This document shows, in pieces, positions 7,072 to 15,758 of a DNA stretch of 34,570 nt; the first letter of the stretch is position 1; every line of letters starts with the position of its first letter. The notes beneath the pieces are model-generated. The model was not told the origin of the DNA and ran no database searches. It was given only the letters and a program-made list of their open reading frames with translations. The translations under genes and the position numbers were made by a program. This DNA is from Oceanobacillus arenosus. Its GTDB lineage: Bacteria > Bacillota > Bacilli > Bacillales > Amphibacillaceae. The stretch covers positions 156,665 through 191,234 of the forward strand of contig NZ_PIOC01000033.1 of assembly GCF_003369575.1 (NCBI RefSeq). Reading direction: 5' to 3'.

Positions 7072-10000
7072 ATGAAAGGAATCAATCAATTTTTACAATC
7101 AAAGGAAGATATACAGTCAATTATTCATGGCATTGAGAGTGGAATGAAGGAGCAGCTTGTTGCTGGTCTTTCTGGTTCCGCTCGAAGCATGCTTGTTTCT
7201 GTTCTAAAGGAATCCATTAATAAACCAATATTATTAGTGACACATCAGCTCGTGCAAGCCCAGCAACTATACGACGATCTTTCCGAGTTCATGGATGAGA
7301 AATGTGTATATTTATATCCTGTTAATGAATTAATCGCTTCGGAAATTGCGATTGCTAGTCCAGAGTTAAGAAGCCAGCGAATCGAATCGCTAATGGAATG
7401 GTCAAAAAGGAAATCGGGTATATTAATTGCCCCTGTTGCAGCATTAAAACGAATTCTCCCACAGCCAGCTTACTGGGATAAATATCAATTGCGATTTAAG
7501 GTTGGCGATGAAATCCCGATTGATACTTATCTCGCTTCTCTAATTGATATGGGCTATGAGCGAACAACAATGGTAACGACGCCAGGAGAGTTTAGTAAAC
7601 GTGGAGGTATCATAGATGTTTATCCAATAACGGAAGATTATCCGATCCGTATCGAATTATTTGATGAAGAAATTGACTCCATCCGTTTCTTTGATGCAGA
7701 AACACAGCGCTCCTTAACGAAAAAAGAAGAAGTAATGGTCGGACCTGCAACGGAATTATTACTTACTAAGGAAGATATTCTTACTGCAGCGGAACGATTA
7801 GAAGAAGCATTAGCGCAAACATTGAAGAAAGTGAAGACAACAGCCGTAAAAGAAGAACTAGTCAGTGCGATGGAGCAAGATATCAGCCGTTTACGCAATT
7901 TAGAGCGTTTCCAGGAAATGTACCGTTATATCGGATTTTTCTATAATGAGCCTGCTAGTTTATTAGATTACTTACCAAAAGATGGCTTCGTTATCTTAGA
8001 TGAAATGAGCAGAATTCAGGAGACCGCTTCGAATTTAGATACAGAAGAAGCAGAATGGTATAGTAATTTACTGGAATCTGGAAAAATGGTGCAAAATAGT
8101 AGATTCTCATTTGATTTTCATACAGTCCAAGATAAGATGAGGCAGCAGCGTCTCTATATGTCTGTCTTCTTACGACATATTCCAAATACACAGCCACAGA
8201 ATATCATCAATCTATCATCAAGGACAATGCAGGAATTCCATGGACAAATGCATCTATTTAAGACGGAATTAAAACGTTGGGAAAAAGGGGATTATTCCGT
8301 CGTTATCTTAGCACCAAATGAAAGCCGAGTAGACAAAATCCATTCCATTTTGATGGATTATGATATCGAGGCTGCCATCTCTGATGATTTGAAACTTCCA
8401 GTAGAAGTACCAACGATTACAGTTGGCAATATTAGCAATGGTATTGAGTTTCCGATGCATAAGCTAGTACTTATCACAGAGAATGAATTATTCAAAAAGA
8501 AGACAAAACGAGCGCGAAGACAGCAAAAAATCTCTAATGCGGAGCGAATTAAGAGCTACCAGGAGTTAAAGGTTGGCGATTATGTCGTCCATTCCAACCA
8601 TGGTGTTGGGAAGTATTTAGGGATTGAAACATTGGAAGTTAATAAATTGCATAAGGATTATATGCTAATCCGCTATTCTGGAGATGATAAGCTTTACGTG
8701 CCAATTGATCAAATCGATTTAGTTCAAAAGTTCGTTGGCGGAGAAGGAAAGGAACCGAAGTTATACAAACTAGGTGGAACTGATTGGACGAAAGTTAAAC
8801 GAAAGGTCCAATCATCTGTTGAAGATATTGCGGATGATCTAATTAAGCTTTATGCTGAGCGTGAGGCAAGAAAAGGATATGCGTTCTCAGAGGATACAGA
8901 AATGCAACGTGAATTCGAAGCATCTTTCCCATATCAGGAAACAGAAGACCAGCTTCGATGTATTGAGGAAATCAAGAAGGACATGGAAAGAGAGCGTCCA
9001 ATGGATCGCTTACTATGTGGGGACGTTGGTTACGGCAAAACCGAAGTAGCGATACGTGCAGCTTTTAAAGCAATTGCCGATGGAAAACAAGTAGCAATCC
9101 TAGTGCCGACAACGATTTTAGCACAACAGCATTTTGAAACGGTTCGGGAGCGATTCCAGGATCATGCAATAAATATTGGACTCCTAAGTAGATTCCGTAC
9201 TCGTAAAGAGCAAACGGAAACGATTAATGGCCTAAGAAAAGGAACCGTAGATATTGTTATCGGTACTCACCGCGTCTTATCAAAGGATGTCGAGTTCCGT
9301 GACTTAGGCCTGCTTATCGTCGATGAGGAGCAGCGATTTGGTGTGAAACATAAGGAAAAAATTAAACAAATGAAATCAAACGTCGATGTACTAACTTTAA
9401 CGGCAACACCAATTCCAAGAACATTGCACATGTCGATGCTAGGCGTTCGGGATCTATCTGTTATTGAAACGCCTCCTGAAAACCGTTTTCCAATTCAAAC
9501 GTATGTGATGGAATATAATCCAATTTTAGTTCGGGAAGCAATTGAACGGGAAATGGCGAGGGATGGGCAAGTTTTCTTCCTTTATAACCGAGTGGAAAAT
9601 ATAGATAAGGTAGCCCGCGATATTGGCATGCTTGTGGAGGATGCGAGAATTGCGGTTGCTCATGGGCAGATGAACGAGACCGAATTGGAGAGCGTTATCT
9701 TTGGCTTTTTAGAAGGGGAATATGATGTACTTGTTAGTACGACTATCATTGAGACAGGCGTGGATATTCCGAATGTAAACACGTTAATCGTTAGCAATGC
9801 AGACCGGATGGGCTTAAGTCAGCTTTATCAGCTTCGAGGTCGGGTCGGTCGTTCAAACCGGGTAGCATATGCTTATTTCACCTATCAGAAGGATAAAGTG
9901 TTGACAGAAGTTGCCGAGAAGCGACTACAGGCGATCAAGGAGTTTACAGAATTAGGTTCTGGATTTAAGATTGCAATGCGCGACTTGTCGATTCGAGGGG

Positions 10001-10599
10001 CAGGTAACTTACTAGGGTCTCAGCAGCATGGTTTCATTGACTCTGTCGGCTTTGATATGTATTCGCAAATGTTGTCTGATGCAATCGAAGCACGGAAAAA
10101 GGGCAAGGATATTGAAGATATTACGCCATTTGAACCGGAACTTGCACTTAATGTGGATGCCTATATTCCAGATGAATATATTAAAGATGAGAAGCAAAAA
10201 ATCGATATCTACAAGCAAGTCAGAGCAATTGAATCTAAAAAGGATATTGAAGATTTAAAGGATGAACTGACAGATCGTTTCGGTGATTATCCGGATGAAG
10301 TGGAGCACCTATTTATTGTTTCAGCATTAAAAATGTATGCTCGCAAGGAACGCGTCGAGTCGATAACAGAAAAGGGAAATAAGATTATCTTACTGATTGA
10401 GGAGAATCGTAGCCAGCAGATTGATGGATCCAAATTATTTGAACTCGCAGGCGAATTTGGGCGTGGTGTACAATTAGGGACGGAAAATACGAAGCTAAAG
10501 ATTGTCTTCCAATCAACAAAGGAAACAGATCATCGTAAGTATCAAACTGTTGAAGCATTTATGAAGAAATTAAAGATCGTCAATCGCGATGATGCATAG
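7072..10599 (+). CDS. mfd: Transcription-repair coupling factor
   Basis: ATP-dependent DNA translocase that removes RNA polymerase stalled at lesions and recruits UvrA. The 1175-residue length is normal for the family. It has a UvrB-like N-terminal region (about 1-350, including TPGEFSKRGGIIDVYP), then a CarD-type RNA polymerase interaction domain (about 499-560, KVGDYVVHSNHGVGKYLGIE). The helicase core has Walker A GDVGYGKTE at about 650 and DEEQRFG at about 750, followed by TATPIPRTLHMSMLGVRD and a TRG-like RGRVGRS segment. The C terminus carries the TRCF domain that masks UvrA binding. GCGGGGG lies about 12 nt before ATG 7072. The gene is intact. Confidence 0.98.
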   Translation: MKGINQFLQSKEDIQSIIHGIESGMKEQLVAGLSGSARSMLVSVLKESINKPILLVTHQLVQAQQLYDDLSEFMDEKCVYLYPVNELIASEIAIASPELRSQRIESLMEWSKRKSGILIAPVAALKRILPQPAYWDKYQLRFKVGDEIPIDTYLASLIDMGYERTTMVTTPGEFSKRGGIIDVYPITEDYPIRIELFDEEIDSIRFFDAETQRSLTKKEEVMVGPATELLLTKEDILTAAERLEEALAQTLKKVKTTAVKEELVSAMEQDISRLRNLERFQEMYRYIGFFYNEPASLLDYLPKDGFVILDEMSRIQETASNLDTEEAEWYSNLLESGKMVQNSRFSFDFHTVQDKMRQQRLYMSVFLRHIPNTQPQNIINLSSRTMQEFHGQMHLFKTELKRWEKGDYSVVILAPNESRVDKIHSILMDYDIEAAISDDLKLPVEVPTITVGNISNGIEFPMHKLVLITENELFKKKTKRARRQQKISNAERIKSYQELKVGDYVVHSNHGVGKYLGIETLEVNKLHKDYMLIRYSGDDKLYVPIDQIDLVQKFVGGEGKEPKLYKLGGTDWTKVKRKVQSSVEDIADDLIKLYAEREARKGYAFSEDTEMQREFEASFPYQETEDQLRCIEEIKKDMERERPMDRLLCGDVGYGKTEVAIRAAFKAIADGKQVAILVPTTILAQQHFETVRERFQDHAINIGLLSRFRTRKEQTETINGLRKGTVDIVIGTHRVLSKDVEFRDLGLLIVDEEQRFGVKHKEKIKQMKSNVDVLTLTATPIPRTLHMSMLGVRDLSVIETPPENRFPIQTYVMEYNPILVREAIEREMARDGQVFFLYNRVENIDKVARDIGMLVEDARIAVAHGQMNETELESVIFGFLEGEYDVLVSTTIIETGVDIPNVNTLIVSNADRMGLSQLYQLRGRVGRSNRVAYAYFTYQKDKVLTEVAEKRLQAIKEFTELGSGFKIAMRDLSIRGAGNLLGSQQHGFIDSVGFDMYSQMLSDAIEARKKGKDIEDITPFEPELALNVDAYIPDEYIKDEKQKIDIYKQVRAIESKKDIEDLKDELTDRFGDYPDEVEHLFIVSALKMYARKERVESITEKGNKIILLIEENRSQQIDGSKLFELAGEFGRGVQLGTENTKLKIVFQSTKETDHRKYQTVEAFMKKLKIVNRDDA

Positions 10600-10610
10600 T
10601 GCTTTTTAAT

Positions 10611-10818
10611 TGCTTAAGAAACAATAAAATTGGATGCTGTGGATAACTAAATTACCGAGAACAGCCACGTCCAGCTCCAGCGCTTAAGCGTTAGCGAGAC
10701 TTCCCTCACCTTCGTACGATAAGTCAACATCGATTCGCTTACGCTCATCGTGTTTCCTTTATCTCCTTCGGTTCAGTCCAGTCCGTACGTCGCTAAACTA
10801 GCTTTAAGCTTTTGTTCT
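10611..10818 (+). repeat. Dispersed intergenic repeat, copy B
   Basis: Second copy of the repeat at 2398-2612, starting 11 nt after the mfd stop codon. Its first 110 nt or so align closely with copy A, apart from an insertion in CGCTTAAGCGTTAGCG. The middle differs and forms its own stem (CGATTCGCTTACGCTCATCG type). The end again reads CAGTCCGTACGTCGCTAAAC, then AGCTTTAAGCT and TTTTGTT. I see no coding potential. Confidence 0.8.
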
Positions 10819-10819
10819 A

Positions 10820-10860
10820 GAAGGCTTTCACCTAAATGGTGTGAGCCTTCTTTTTCCAAT
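10820..10860 (+). terminator. Probable terminator downstream of mfd and repeat B
   Basis: GAAGGCTTTCACC (10820-10832) and GGTGTGAGCCTTC (10838-10850) form a 13-bp stem with two internal mismatches, followed by TTTTT. It sits directly at the end of repeat copy B. Confidence 0.75.
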
Positions 10861-10887
10861 AAACAGGAAATAAAATAGGCTCATGAT

Positions 10888-10917
10888 GTATAGTTCTTTC
10901 AAAGTTAATTCATACTA
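10888..10917 (+). promoter_or_regulatory. Sigma-G promoter for spoVT
   Basis: GTATA (10888-10892), then exactly 18 nt, then CATACTA (10911-10917) is a full match to the sigma-G pattern GHATR-N18-CATWMTA. B. subtilis spoVT is a known sigma-G gene. The implied leader is about 150 nt and contains an inverted repeat at 10967-10990. Confidence 0.75.
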
Positions 10918-10966
10918 AAACCACACCTGGTGATTTTTACACGTTTAGAGAAGAATTAGTAATGCA

Positions 10967-10990
10967 GGAAATGATAATATCGGCATTTCC
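10967..10990 (+). repeat. Inverted repeat in the spoVT leader
   Basis: GGAAATG (10967-10973) and CATTTCC (10984-10990) are perfect 7-nt arms around a 10-nt AT-rich spacer. It lies about 45 nt after the predicted sigma-G start and 84 nt before the spoVT ATG. It could be an operator or an RNA hairpin; no T-run follows, so it is not a terminator. Confidence 0.5.
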
Positions 10991-11073
10991 TCATCGTTAT
11001 ACTATTTGTGATGTTTGGCATCCATTTCATGTGTAGGGCAGATAATCATCATTAGAAAGCGAGGCAACTTAGT

Positions 11074-11610
11074 ATGAAAGCAACAGGTATTGTACGTCGA
11101 ATTGATGATTTAGGTAGGGTTGTAATCCCAAAGGAAATAAGAAGAACATTACGTATTCGTGAGGGAGACCCGTTGGAAATCTTTGTTGATCGTGAAGGAG
11201 AAGTAATTTTAAAAAAATATTCGCCAATAAATGAATTGAGTCACTTTGCACAGGAATATGCGGAGGCATTATTTAATTCTCTCCAATCCCCTGTATTAAT
11301 CTGTGACCGTGATGAAGTAATTGCGGTTTCCGGGGAATCGAAGAAAGATTATCTTAATAAGAATATTAGCTCAGGGATAGCGAAAATAATTGAGAACCGT
11401 TCACAAGTATTTGAAGCAGATGTTAATGAATTTGAAATCATCGAAGGTAATGAACTATCGTTGAATTCCTATGGTATCAGTCCAATTATTGCAAATGGGG
11501 ATCCAATTGGTTGCGTAGTCATGTTCTCAAAAGAGGGAGAGCCACTCAGTAAAGTAGAACAAAAGGCACTAGAAACAGCTGCAGGCTTTCTGGCAAAACA
11601 AATGGAATAA
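11074..11610 (+). CDS. spoVT: Stage V sporulation protein T, forespore transcription regulator
   Basis: DNA-binding regulator that tunes sigma-G genes in the forespore, both activating and repressing. Residues 1-50 are the AbrB-like swapped-hairpin domain (MKATGIVRRIDDLGRVVIPKE, IRRTLRIREGDPLEIFVDRE). Residues about 55-178 are the GAF-like domain, including SPVLICDRDEVIAVSG and GDPIGCVVMFSKEG. The length of 178 aa is standard. GCGAGG lies about 10 nt upstream of ATG 11074. It is transcribed alone, from an apparent sigma-G promoter at 10888-10917 to a strong terminator at 11626-11663. Confidence 0.97.
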   Translation: MKATGIVRRIDDLGRVVIPKEIRRTLRIREGDPLEIFVDREGEVILKKYSPINELSHFAQEYAEALFNSLQSPVLICDRDEVIAVSGESKKDYLNKNISSGIAKIIENRSQVFEADVNEFEIIEGNELSLNSYGISPIIANGDPIGCVVMFSKEGEPLSKVEQKALETAAGFLAKQME

Positions 11611-11625
11611 TAATACTTAAGTATT

Positions 11626-11663
11626 GCAAAAATCAGGTGCCCACTGGTTTTTGCTATTTTTTT
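11626..11663 (+). terminator. Rho-independent terminator of spoVT
   Basis: GCAAAAAtCAG (11626-11636) pairs with CTGgTTTTTGC (11644-11654), followed by a run of T at 11656-11663. A 14-nt perfect palindrome, AATACTTAAGTATT, directly precedes it at 11612-11625. Confidence 0.85.
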
Positions 11664-11730
11664 ATGGAAATATGGTTTCACTTATGTAGTGAGAAGGTGT
11701 GATCTAACATAAGAAATCAAATGCTCACAG

Positions 11731-11825
11731 GCATGTCGCTCCGAAAATACACGTCGCTTTTCGCGGGGGTCTGGTGAGCCTTCCTCCCGCGGAAGTCTTC
11801 GTGTATTTTCTCCACTAGGTTTGAG
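11731..11825. repeat. Palindromic GC-rich intergenic element
   Basis: Nested inverted repeats: outer arms GAAAATACACG (11743-11753) and CGTGTATTTTC (11800-11810) are perfect 11-mers, and inner arms CGCGGG (11762-11767) and CCCGCG (11786-11791) are perfect 6-mers. The element lies between the spoVT terminator and the yabM promoter and is richer in G+C than its surroundings. It looks like a mobile or REP-like palindromic unit of a kind I recall in other Bacillaceae genomes; membership in a known family is not checked. No ORF is supported in it. Confidence 0.7.
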
Positions 11826-11964
11826 CAAAATCCACCGATACGGAAATCAGCTTTTCTCCTAATTCCACTTTATATCAAAAGTGACAACTATAAAAATGAG
11901 CTGTTTTTAAATTACAATCAGGTATGGTGGTTTGCTAAAGTAAGCCGAAATTGCTGCGCTGATG

Positions 11965-11973
11965 TGCTATAAT
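11965..11973 (+). promoter_or_regulatory. Extended -10 promoter for the yabM operon
   Basis: TGC immediately before TATAAT (11968-11973) forms an extended -10 element. The -35 region is poor. Transcription would begin near 11980, which excludes the TTG at 11984 as a useful start and favours ATG 12011 for yabM. Confidence 0.5.
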
Positions 11974-12010
11974 ATAGTGAAATTTGAATGTAGCGGAGAT
12001 GGGCGTTTAT

Positions 12011-13609
12011 ATGGTGGAGAATGAATCGAATCGATTGGTCAAAGGTGCGTTATTATTAACCTTTGCTGGATTGATCAGCAAAATTCTAAGTGCTGGATAC
12101 CGAATACCATTGCAAAATTTAACAGGAGATATCGGCTTTTACATTTATCAGCAAGTATATCCGATTCTCGGGATGGTCATGATATTGTCCTTATACGGGT
12201 TCCCTTCAGCAATTTCAAAAATGATTGTTGACTTGGATGAGCATGGAAAGAAGCCATCGTTAACAGGCTTTTATTTGCCGATTTTCCTCATTCTCCTTGT
12301 CATAAATGGGATGATCTTTCTCTTCCTCTTATTCAACGCGGAATTAGTAGCGAATTGGGTTGGAGATGCAAACCTAATCCATTCCTATCAAACTGCTGCT
12401 TTTGCCTTTTTACTTGTTCCTTTCACTTCCTTGCTTCGAGGTGTCTTTCAAGGGAATTACTATATGAAGCCAACCGCCTTTTCACAGGTAGGAGAACAAC
12501 TTATCCGGGTATTCATCATTATTGCTGCGGCAATTGCGATTTCAATGGGTGTGATGGATCTTTATTCAATCGGACAGTTTGCAGCAATTGCCTCAATTGC
12601 TGGCGGCGTAGTGGCAGTGTTGATTCTTGGCTTTTATTTTGTGAAAAATAGGCCATTTTCAAGCGCACATACCGAGATCCCTATCCATTATTTCGTGAAG
12701 CAAATCGTCGTCCTAGGAATGGTTGCTGCTTTAAACCATATGACATTACTTGTCATCCAGTTTGCCGATGCGTTTACACTTATCCCGAGTTTAGTGGAAT
12801 ACGGATTGACCCAGATAGAAGCAATGGAGGCAAAGGGAATCTTTGATCGTGGACAACCACTAATTCAAATTGGTACGGTATTAGGATCATCGTTCGCGCT
12901 AGCACTTATTCCCTCGATTTCTAAACAAAAGCTAGAGGCGGACCCAACTACCTTTTATCAATACATACGAAGTGGCCTATTGTTTAGCTTCTATTTAGCG
13001 GTCGGCGCAACGATTGGACTTATTGCGATTTTTCCAGAAACAAATCGTTTATTATTTGAAAATACGGATGGAACATCGGATTTGCAAATTCTTGTTCTTT
13101 CGATCTTTCTTTGTTCAATCGCCATTACTGCATCCTCCGTTCTTCAAGGATTGGGCTTTATTAAACGGACAGCGGGTTTTGTCCTCGGGGCCTTTTTTGT
13201 AAAATGGATTGCAAATCAATTATTGGTCCCATGGTGGGGGATTACAGGTAGTGCAATTGCAACGGTATTAAGTTTGCTTGTTTTATTTATTCTTGTTATG
13301 TTCGAATTAAAAAGAAAGCTGCCAGATTTAAATTTTTTCAGGCAGATTAAGTGGCGTGCATTATTTGCCGGAACGATTTCGATGATCGTTTATTTGCTGG
13401 TAATGAAATATTGCTTATTAGGACTTAGTGGTAACGTCACCTCACGGCTCTATCTGTTAGGCTATGTATTATTTGTCGCCGGTACAGGTGCATGTATTTT
13501 TCTAGTTTGTTTATTAAGGGGTGGGGCATTTTCTGAAGAACAATTGAAGATGCTGCCATTTGCATCCATTTTAATTCGTATTCAAAGAGGGAGGAAGAAA
13601 TATGAGTAA
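12011..13609 (+). CDS. yabM: Polysaccharide/lipid II flippase family protein (MurJ/SpoVB-like, YabM)
   Basis: Integral membrane transporter of the MATE/MOP superfamily, SpoVB-like branch, with about 14 hydrophobic segments. The start KGALLLTFAGLISKILSAGYRIPLQNLTGDIG is the family signature. Relatives move lipid-linked cell-wall or polysaccharide precursors across the membrane; the substrate here is not deducible. The frame is open to a TTG at 11984. ATG 12011 is chosen (532 aa) because it follows a GGAG/GGG-rich segment and the promoter lies too close to the TTG; ATG 11999 overlaps GGAG. The end overlaps yabN by 8 nt, so the two are translationally coupled. Context matches yabM of B. subtilis. 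Confidence 0.88.
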   Translation: MVENESNRLVKGALLLTFAGLISKILSAGYRIPLQNLTGDIGFYIYQQVYPILGMVMILSLYGFPSAISKMIVDLDEHGKKPSLTGFYLPIFLILLVINGMIFLFLLFNAELVANWVGDANLIHSYQTAAFAFLLVPFTSLLRGVFQGNYYMKPTAFSQVGEQLIRVFIIIAAAIAISMGVMDLYSIGQFAAIASIAGGVVAVLILGFYFVKNRPFSSAHTEIPIHYFVKQIVVLGMVAALNHMTLLVIQFADAFTLIPSLVEYGLTQIEAMEAKGIFDRGQPLIQIGTVLGSSFALALIPSISKQKLEADPTTFYQYIRSGLLFSFYLAVGATIGLIAIFPETNRLLFENTDGTSDLQILVLSIFLCSIAITASSVLQGLGFIKRTAGFVLGAFFVKWIANQLLVPWWGITGSAIATVLSLLVLFILVMFELKRKLPDLNFFRQIKWRALFAGTISMIVYLLVMKYCLLGLSGNVTSRLYLLGYVLFVAGTGACIFLVCLLRGGAFSEEQLKMLPFASILIRIQRGRKKYE

Positions 13610-15053
13610 GATAGAGATTATTGGTTTAGGTGCAGGAGATATTAATCAATTATCGATTGGAATTTACAAAAAACTTACGAATGCAATAACAACGGTATTT
13701 ACTCGTACATTGGATCATCCAGTTATTAATGCAATTCAAGAAGAAGGGGTTCACTTCCATTCCTTCGATCACATTTATGAGGAAGAGGAGCAATTTGCTA
13801 TCGTTTATGAGCGGATTGTTGCTCAATTAATAGAGGCGGCAAAGAATTCAGAAGAGGTGGTCCTTTATACGGTTCCGGGTCATCCGATGCTTGCAGAGAA
13901 GGCGGTACAGCTTTTACTTGAACAGGTTGAAGTGGAAGTAGAGATCATTGGTGGACAAAGCTATTTAGACGACCTATTTACGTCTTTAAAGATTGACCCA
14001 ATCGATGGCTTCCAATTTGTTGATGGGACATCTTTTGAACGGAATCAGCTTGATTATCGCCACCATATCATCTTTTGTCAGGTCTATGATCGTTTCATTG
14101 CGTCAGAGGTGAAACTAGCATTGCTTGAGGACTTGCCAGCCGATTATGAAGTCATCGTTGTCGAAGCGGCAGGGAGCAGTCAGGAAGTAATCACCAAACT
14201 GCCTCTAGAAGAATTGGATCATACAATCGAGGTTAGTAATTTAACAAGTGTCTATATTCCACCAGCAGCAGGTAATCTTTTAAACCATACGTTTACAAAT
14301 TTACGAGAAGTGATTCGTGTACTAAGGTCACCAAATGGCTGCCCGTGGGATCGGAAGCAAACCCATGAGACCCTTAGGGAATACGCTGTTGAAGAGGTCT
14401 ATGAGCTGATTGATGCGATTGACCAACAGGATGATGAAGGCATTATCGAGGAGCTGGGTGATATTCTTCTGCAAGTAATGCTTCATAGTCAAATTGGCGA
14501 GGATGATGGCTATTTTACGGTAGATGATGTCATCCGTGGGATAACCGATAAGATGATCCATCGCCATCCGCACGTCTTTGGAGATCGCGATGTGTCCTCT
14601 GTTGATGAGGTGCTAACGAATTGGGAGGAACTGAAGAAGGAAGAAAAGGGGAAAACGCGGCAATCCGTTCTCGATGGCGTTTCTAATTCCTTGCCATCAT
14701 TAGCAAAAGCATACCAATTGCAAAAAAAGGCTGCAAAGGTTGGATTTGATTGGGAAGAGGTAAACGAAATTTGGCAAAAGCTTGGGGAAGAATTGGCGGA
14801 AGTAAAAGAAGCAATAGAAGCGAATGATCAGCAAGAGGTCGAGGAGGAATTCGGTGATGTCTTATTTGTAATCGCCAATTTAACACGTTATTATAAAATA
14901 AACCCAGAAATTTCCCTAAACCTTTCCAATCAGAAGTTTATCTCTCGCTTTTCTTATATCGAGGAAAAGTTAAAGTTAGAAGGAAAGACGATTGAGGATG
15001 CAACACTAGAGGAAATGGATGCATACTGGAATCAAGCAAAAGAAAGAGAGTGA
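13602..15053 (+). CDS. yabN: Tetrapyrrole methylase-like / MazG nucleotide pyrophosphohydrolase fusion (YabN)
   Basis: Two-domain protein, 483 aa. The N-terminal part (about 1-220) has the SAM-dependent tetrapyrrole methylase fold, starting IEIIGLGAGDINQLSIG with VPGHPMLAEKAV; its substrate is unknown. The C-terminal part (about 235-480) is MazG: CPWDRKQTHETLREYAVEEVYEL, with the metal-binding EExxE and ELGDILLQV (ExxD) motifs, repeated in EEFGDVLFVIANL near 420. MazG enzymes hydrolyse NTPs to NMP and PPi, generally as housecleaning. ATG 13602 is preceded by GAGGGAGG and overlaps the end of yabM. rqcP follows after 6 nt. Confidence 0.93.
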   Translation: MSKIEIIGLGAGDINQLSIGIYKKLTNAITTVFTRTLDHPVINAIQEEGVHFHSFDHIYEEEEQFAIVYERIVAQLIEAAKNSEEVVLYTVPGHPMLAEKAVQLLLEQVEVEVEIIGGQSYLDDLFTSLKIDPIDGFQFVDGTSFERNQLDYRHHIIFCQVYDRFIASEVKLALLEDLPADYEVIVVEAAGSSQEVITKLPLEELDHTIEVSNLTSVYIPPAAGNLLNHTFTNLREVIRVLRSPNGCPWDRKQTHETLREYAVEEVYELIDAIDQQDDEGIIEELGDILLQVMLHSQIGEDDGYFTVDDVIRGITDKMIHRHPHVFGDRDVSSVDEVLTNWEELKKEEKGKTRQSVLDGVSNSLPSLAKAYQLQKKAAKVGFDWEEVNEIWQKLGEELAEVKEAIEANDQQEVEEEFGDVLFVIANLTRYYKINPEISLNLSNQKFISRFSYIEEKLKLEGKTIEDATLEEMDAYWNQAKERE

Positions 15054-15059
15054 TCGGAG

Positions 15060-15317
15060 ATGCGTTTAGATAAATTTTTAAAAGTATCACGACTAATCAA
15101 ACGTCGTACATTAGCAAAGGAAGTAGCAGATCAAGGGCGAATTTCCGTTAATGGCAACCAAGCAAAGGCCTCTACAGTCCTAACAGCAGGAGATGAACTT
15201 GTGATTCGCTTTGGACAAAAGCTAGTAACGGTTAGAGTAAACGATTTACGTGAAACCGTGAGAAAAGATGAAGCAGAAATGATGTATACGATTGTCAAAG
15301 AAGAACAAGTTCAGTAG
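15060..15317 (+). CDS. rqcP: S4-domain RNA-binding protein RqcP (YabO)
   Basis: Ribosome quality control factor. In B. subtilis RqcP binds the obstructed 50S subunit with RqcH and supports addition of C-terminal alanine tails to stalled chains. The 85-residue protein is essentially one S4 domain: MRLDKFLKVSRLIKRRTLAKE, then DQGRISVNGNQAKASTVL and GDELVIRFG. It starts 6 nt after yabN, with GAGAGTGAT and GGAG just upstream, so coupled translation is likely. A 440-nt gap follows before yabP. Confidence 0.94.
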   Translation: MRLDKFLKVSRLIKRRTLAKEVADQGRISVNGNQAKASTVLTAGDELVIRFGQKLVTVRVNDLRETVRKDEAEMMYTIVKEEQVQ

Positions 15318-15717
15318 GAGTCGATTGTAAATCGTTTATCCTGCATGTTACGGACAACAAGGTTCTTAACAAAAGACTGGAGTTTACAAGCTTGTTGCAC
15401 ATTTGTAGTGAGAGGGTTTTTGTACTTTTATCTTAATGGTAATGAGTGAAAGTGATGAGTTGATATAAAGTGTGAACTAGTGATAATGATGATCTCAGAT
15501 TTGGATAGTAGTTGCTGTTCACATTAAAGATTCCATTCCTTTACTTCAATCAGCGTCGATTGTCAGTGGTAAGTTACTCTTTTATATGTGATTAGTCCGA
15601 GAACCCTGAACGCATTAAACTAGTTTGCAATTTATCTATTAATGCCAACACACAATAAGAAATTGGGAAAGGTAAATCCCACTGAATGAAGTTTCGCTTT
15701 ATTAGTTCTATACTTGT
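15318..15717. other. Intergenic region without a recognisable gene
   Basis: About 400 nt between rqcP and yabP hold no credible ORF with a ribosome binding site on either strand. Small palindromes are visible near the start (CGATTgtaAATCG at about 15323-15335; ACAAGCTTGT near 15390). No strong terminator or vegetative promoter stands out. The gap is unusually large for this otherwise compact region. Confidence 0.5.
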
Positions 15718-15751
15718 CCCTCCTTTCATAAATTAATATGGATAAGGAGGG
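15718..15751 (+). promoter_or_regulatory. Hairpin pairing with the yabP ribosome binding site
   Basis: CCCTCCTT (15718-15725) is a perfect complement of AAGGAGGG (15744-15751), the yabP Shine-Dalgarno sequence, across an 18-nt AT-rich loop. If the transcript starts upstream of 15718, the ribosome binding site would be masked. A weak sigma-E-like -10 (CATAAATT, 15727-15734) lies within the loop; a transcript from it would lack the 5' arm. Confidence 0.45.
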
Positions 15752-15758
15752 CTTTTAT

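Noticed and set aside
12355..12651. 98-codon + strand frame inside yabM
   Set aside because: Out-of-frame shadow of a membrane protein gene, with Cys/Phe-rich translation and no start signal.
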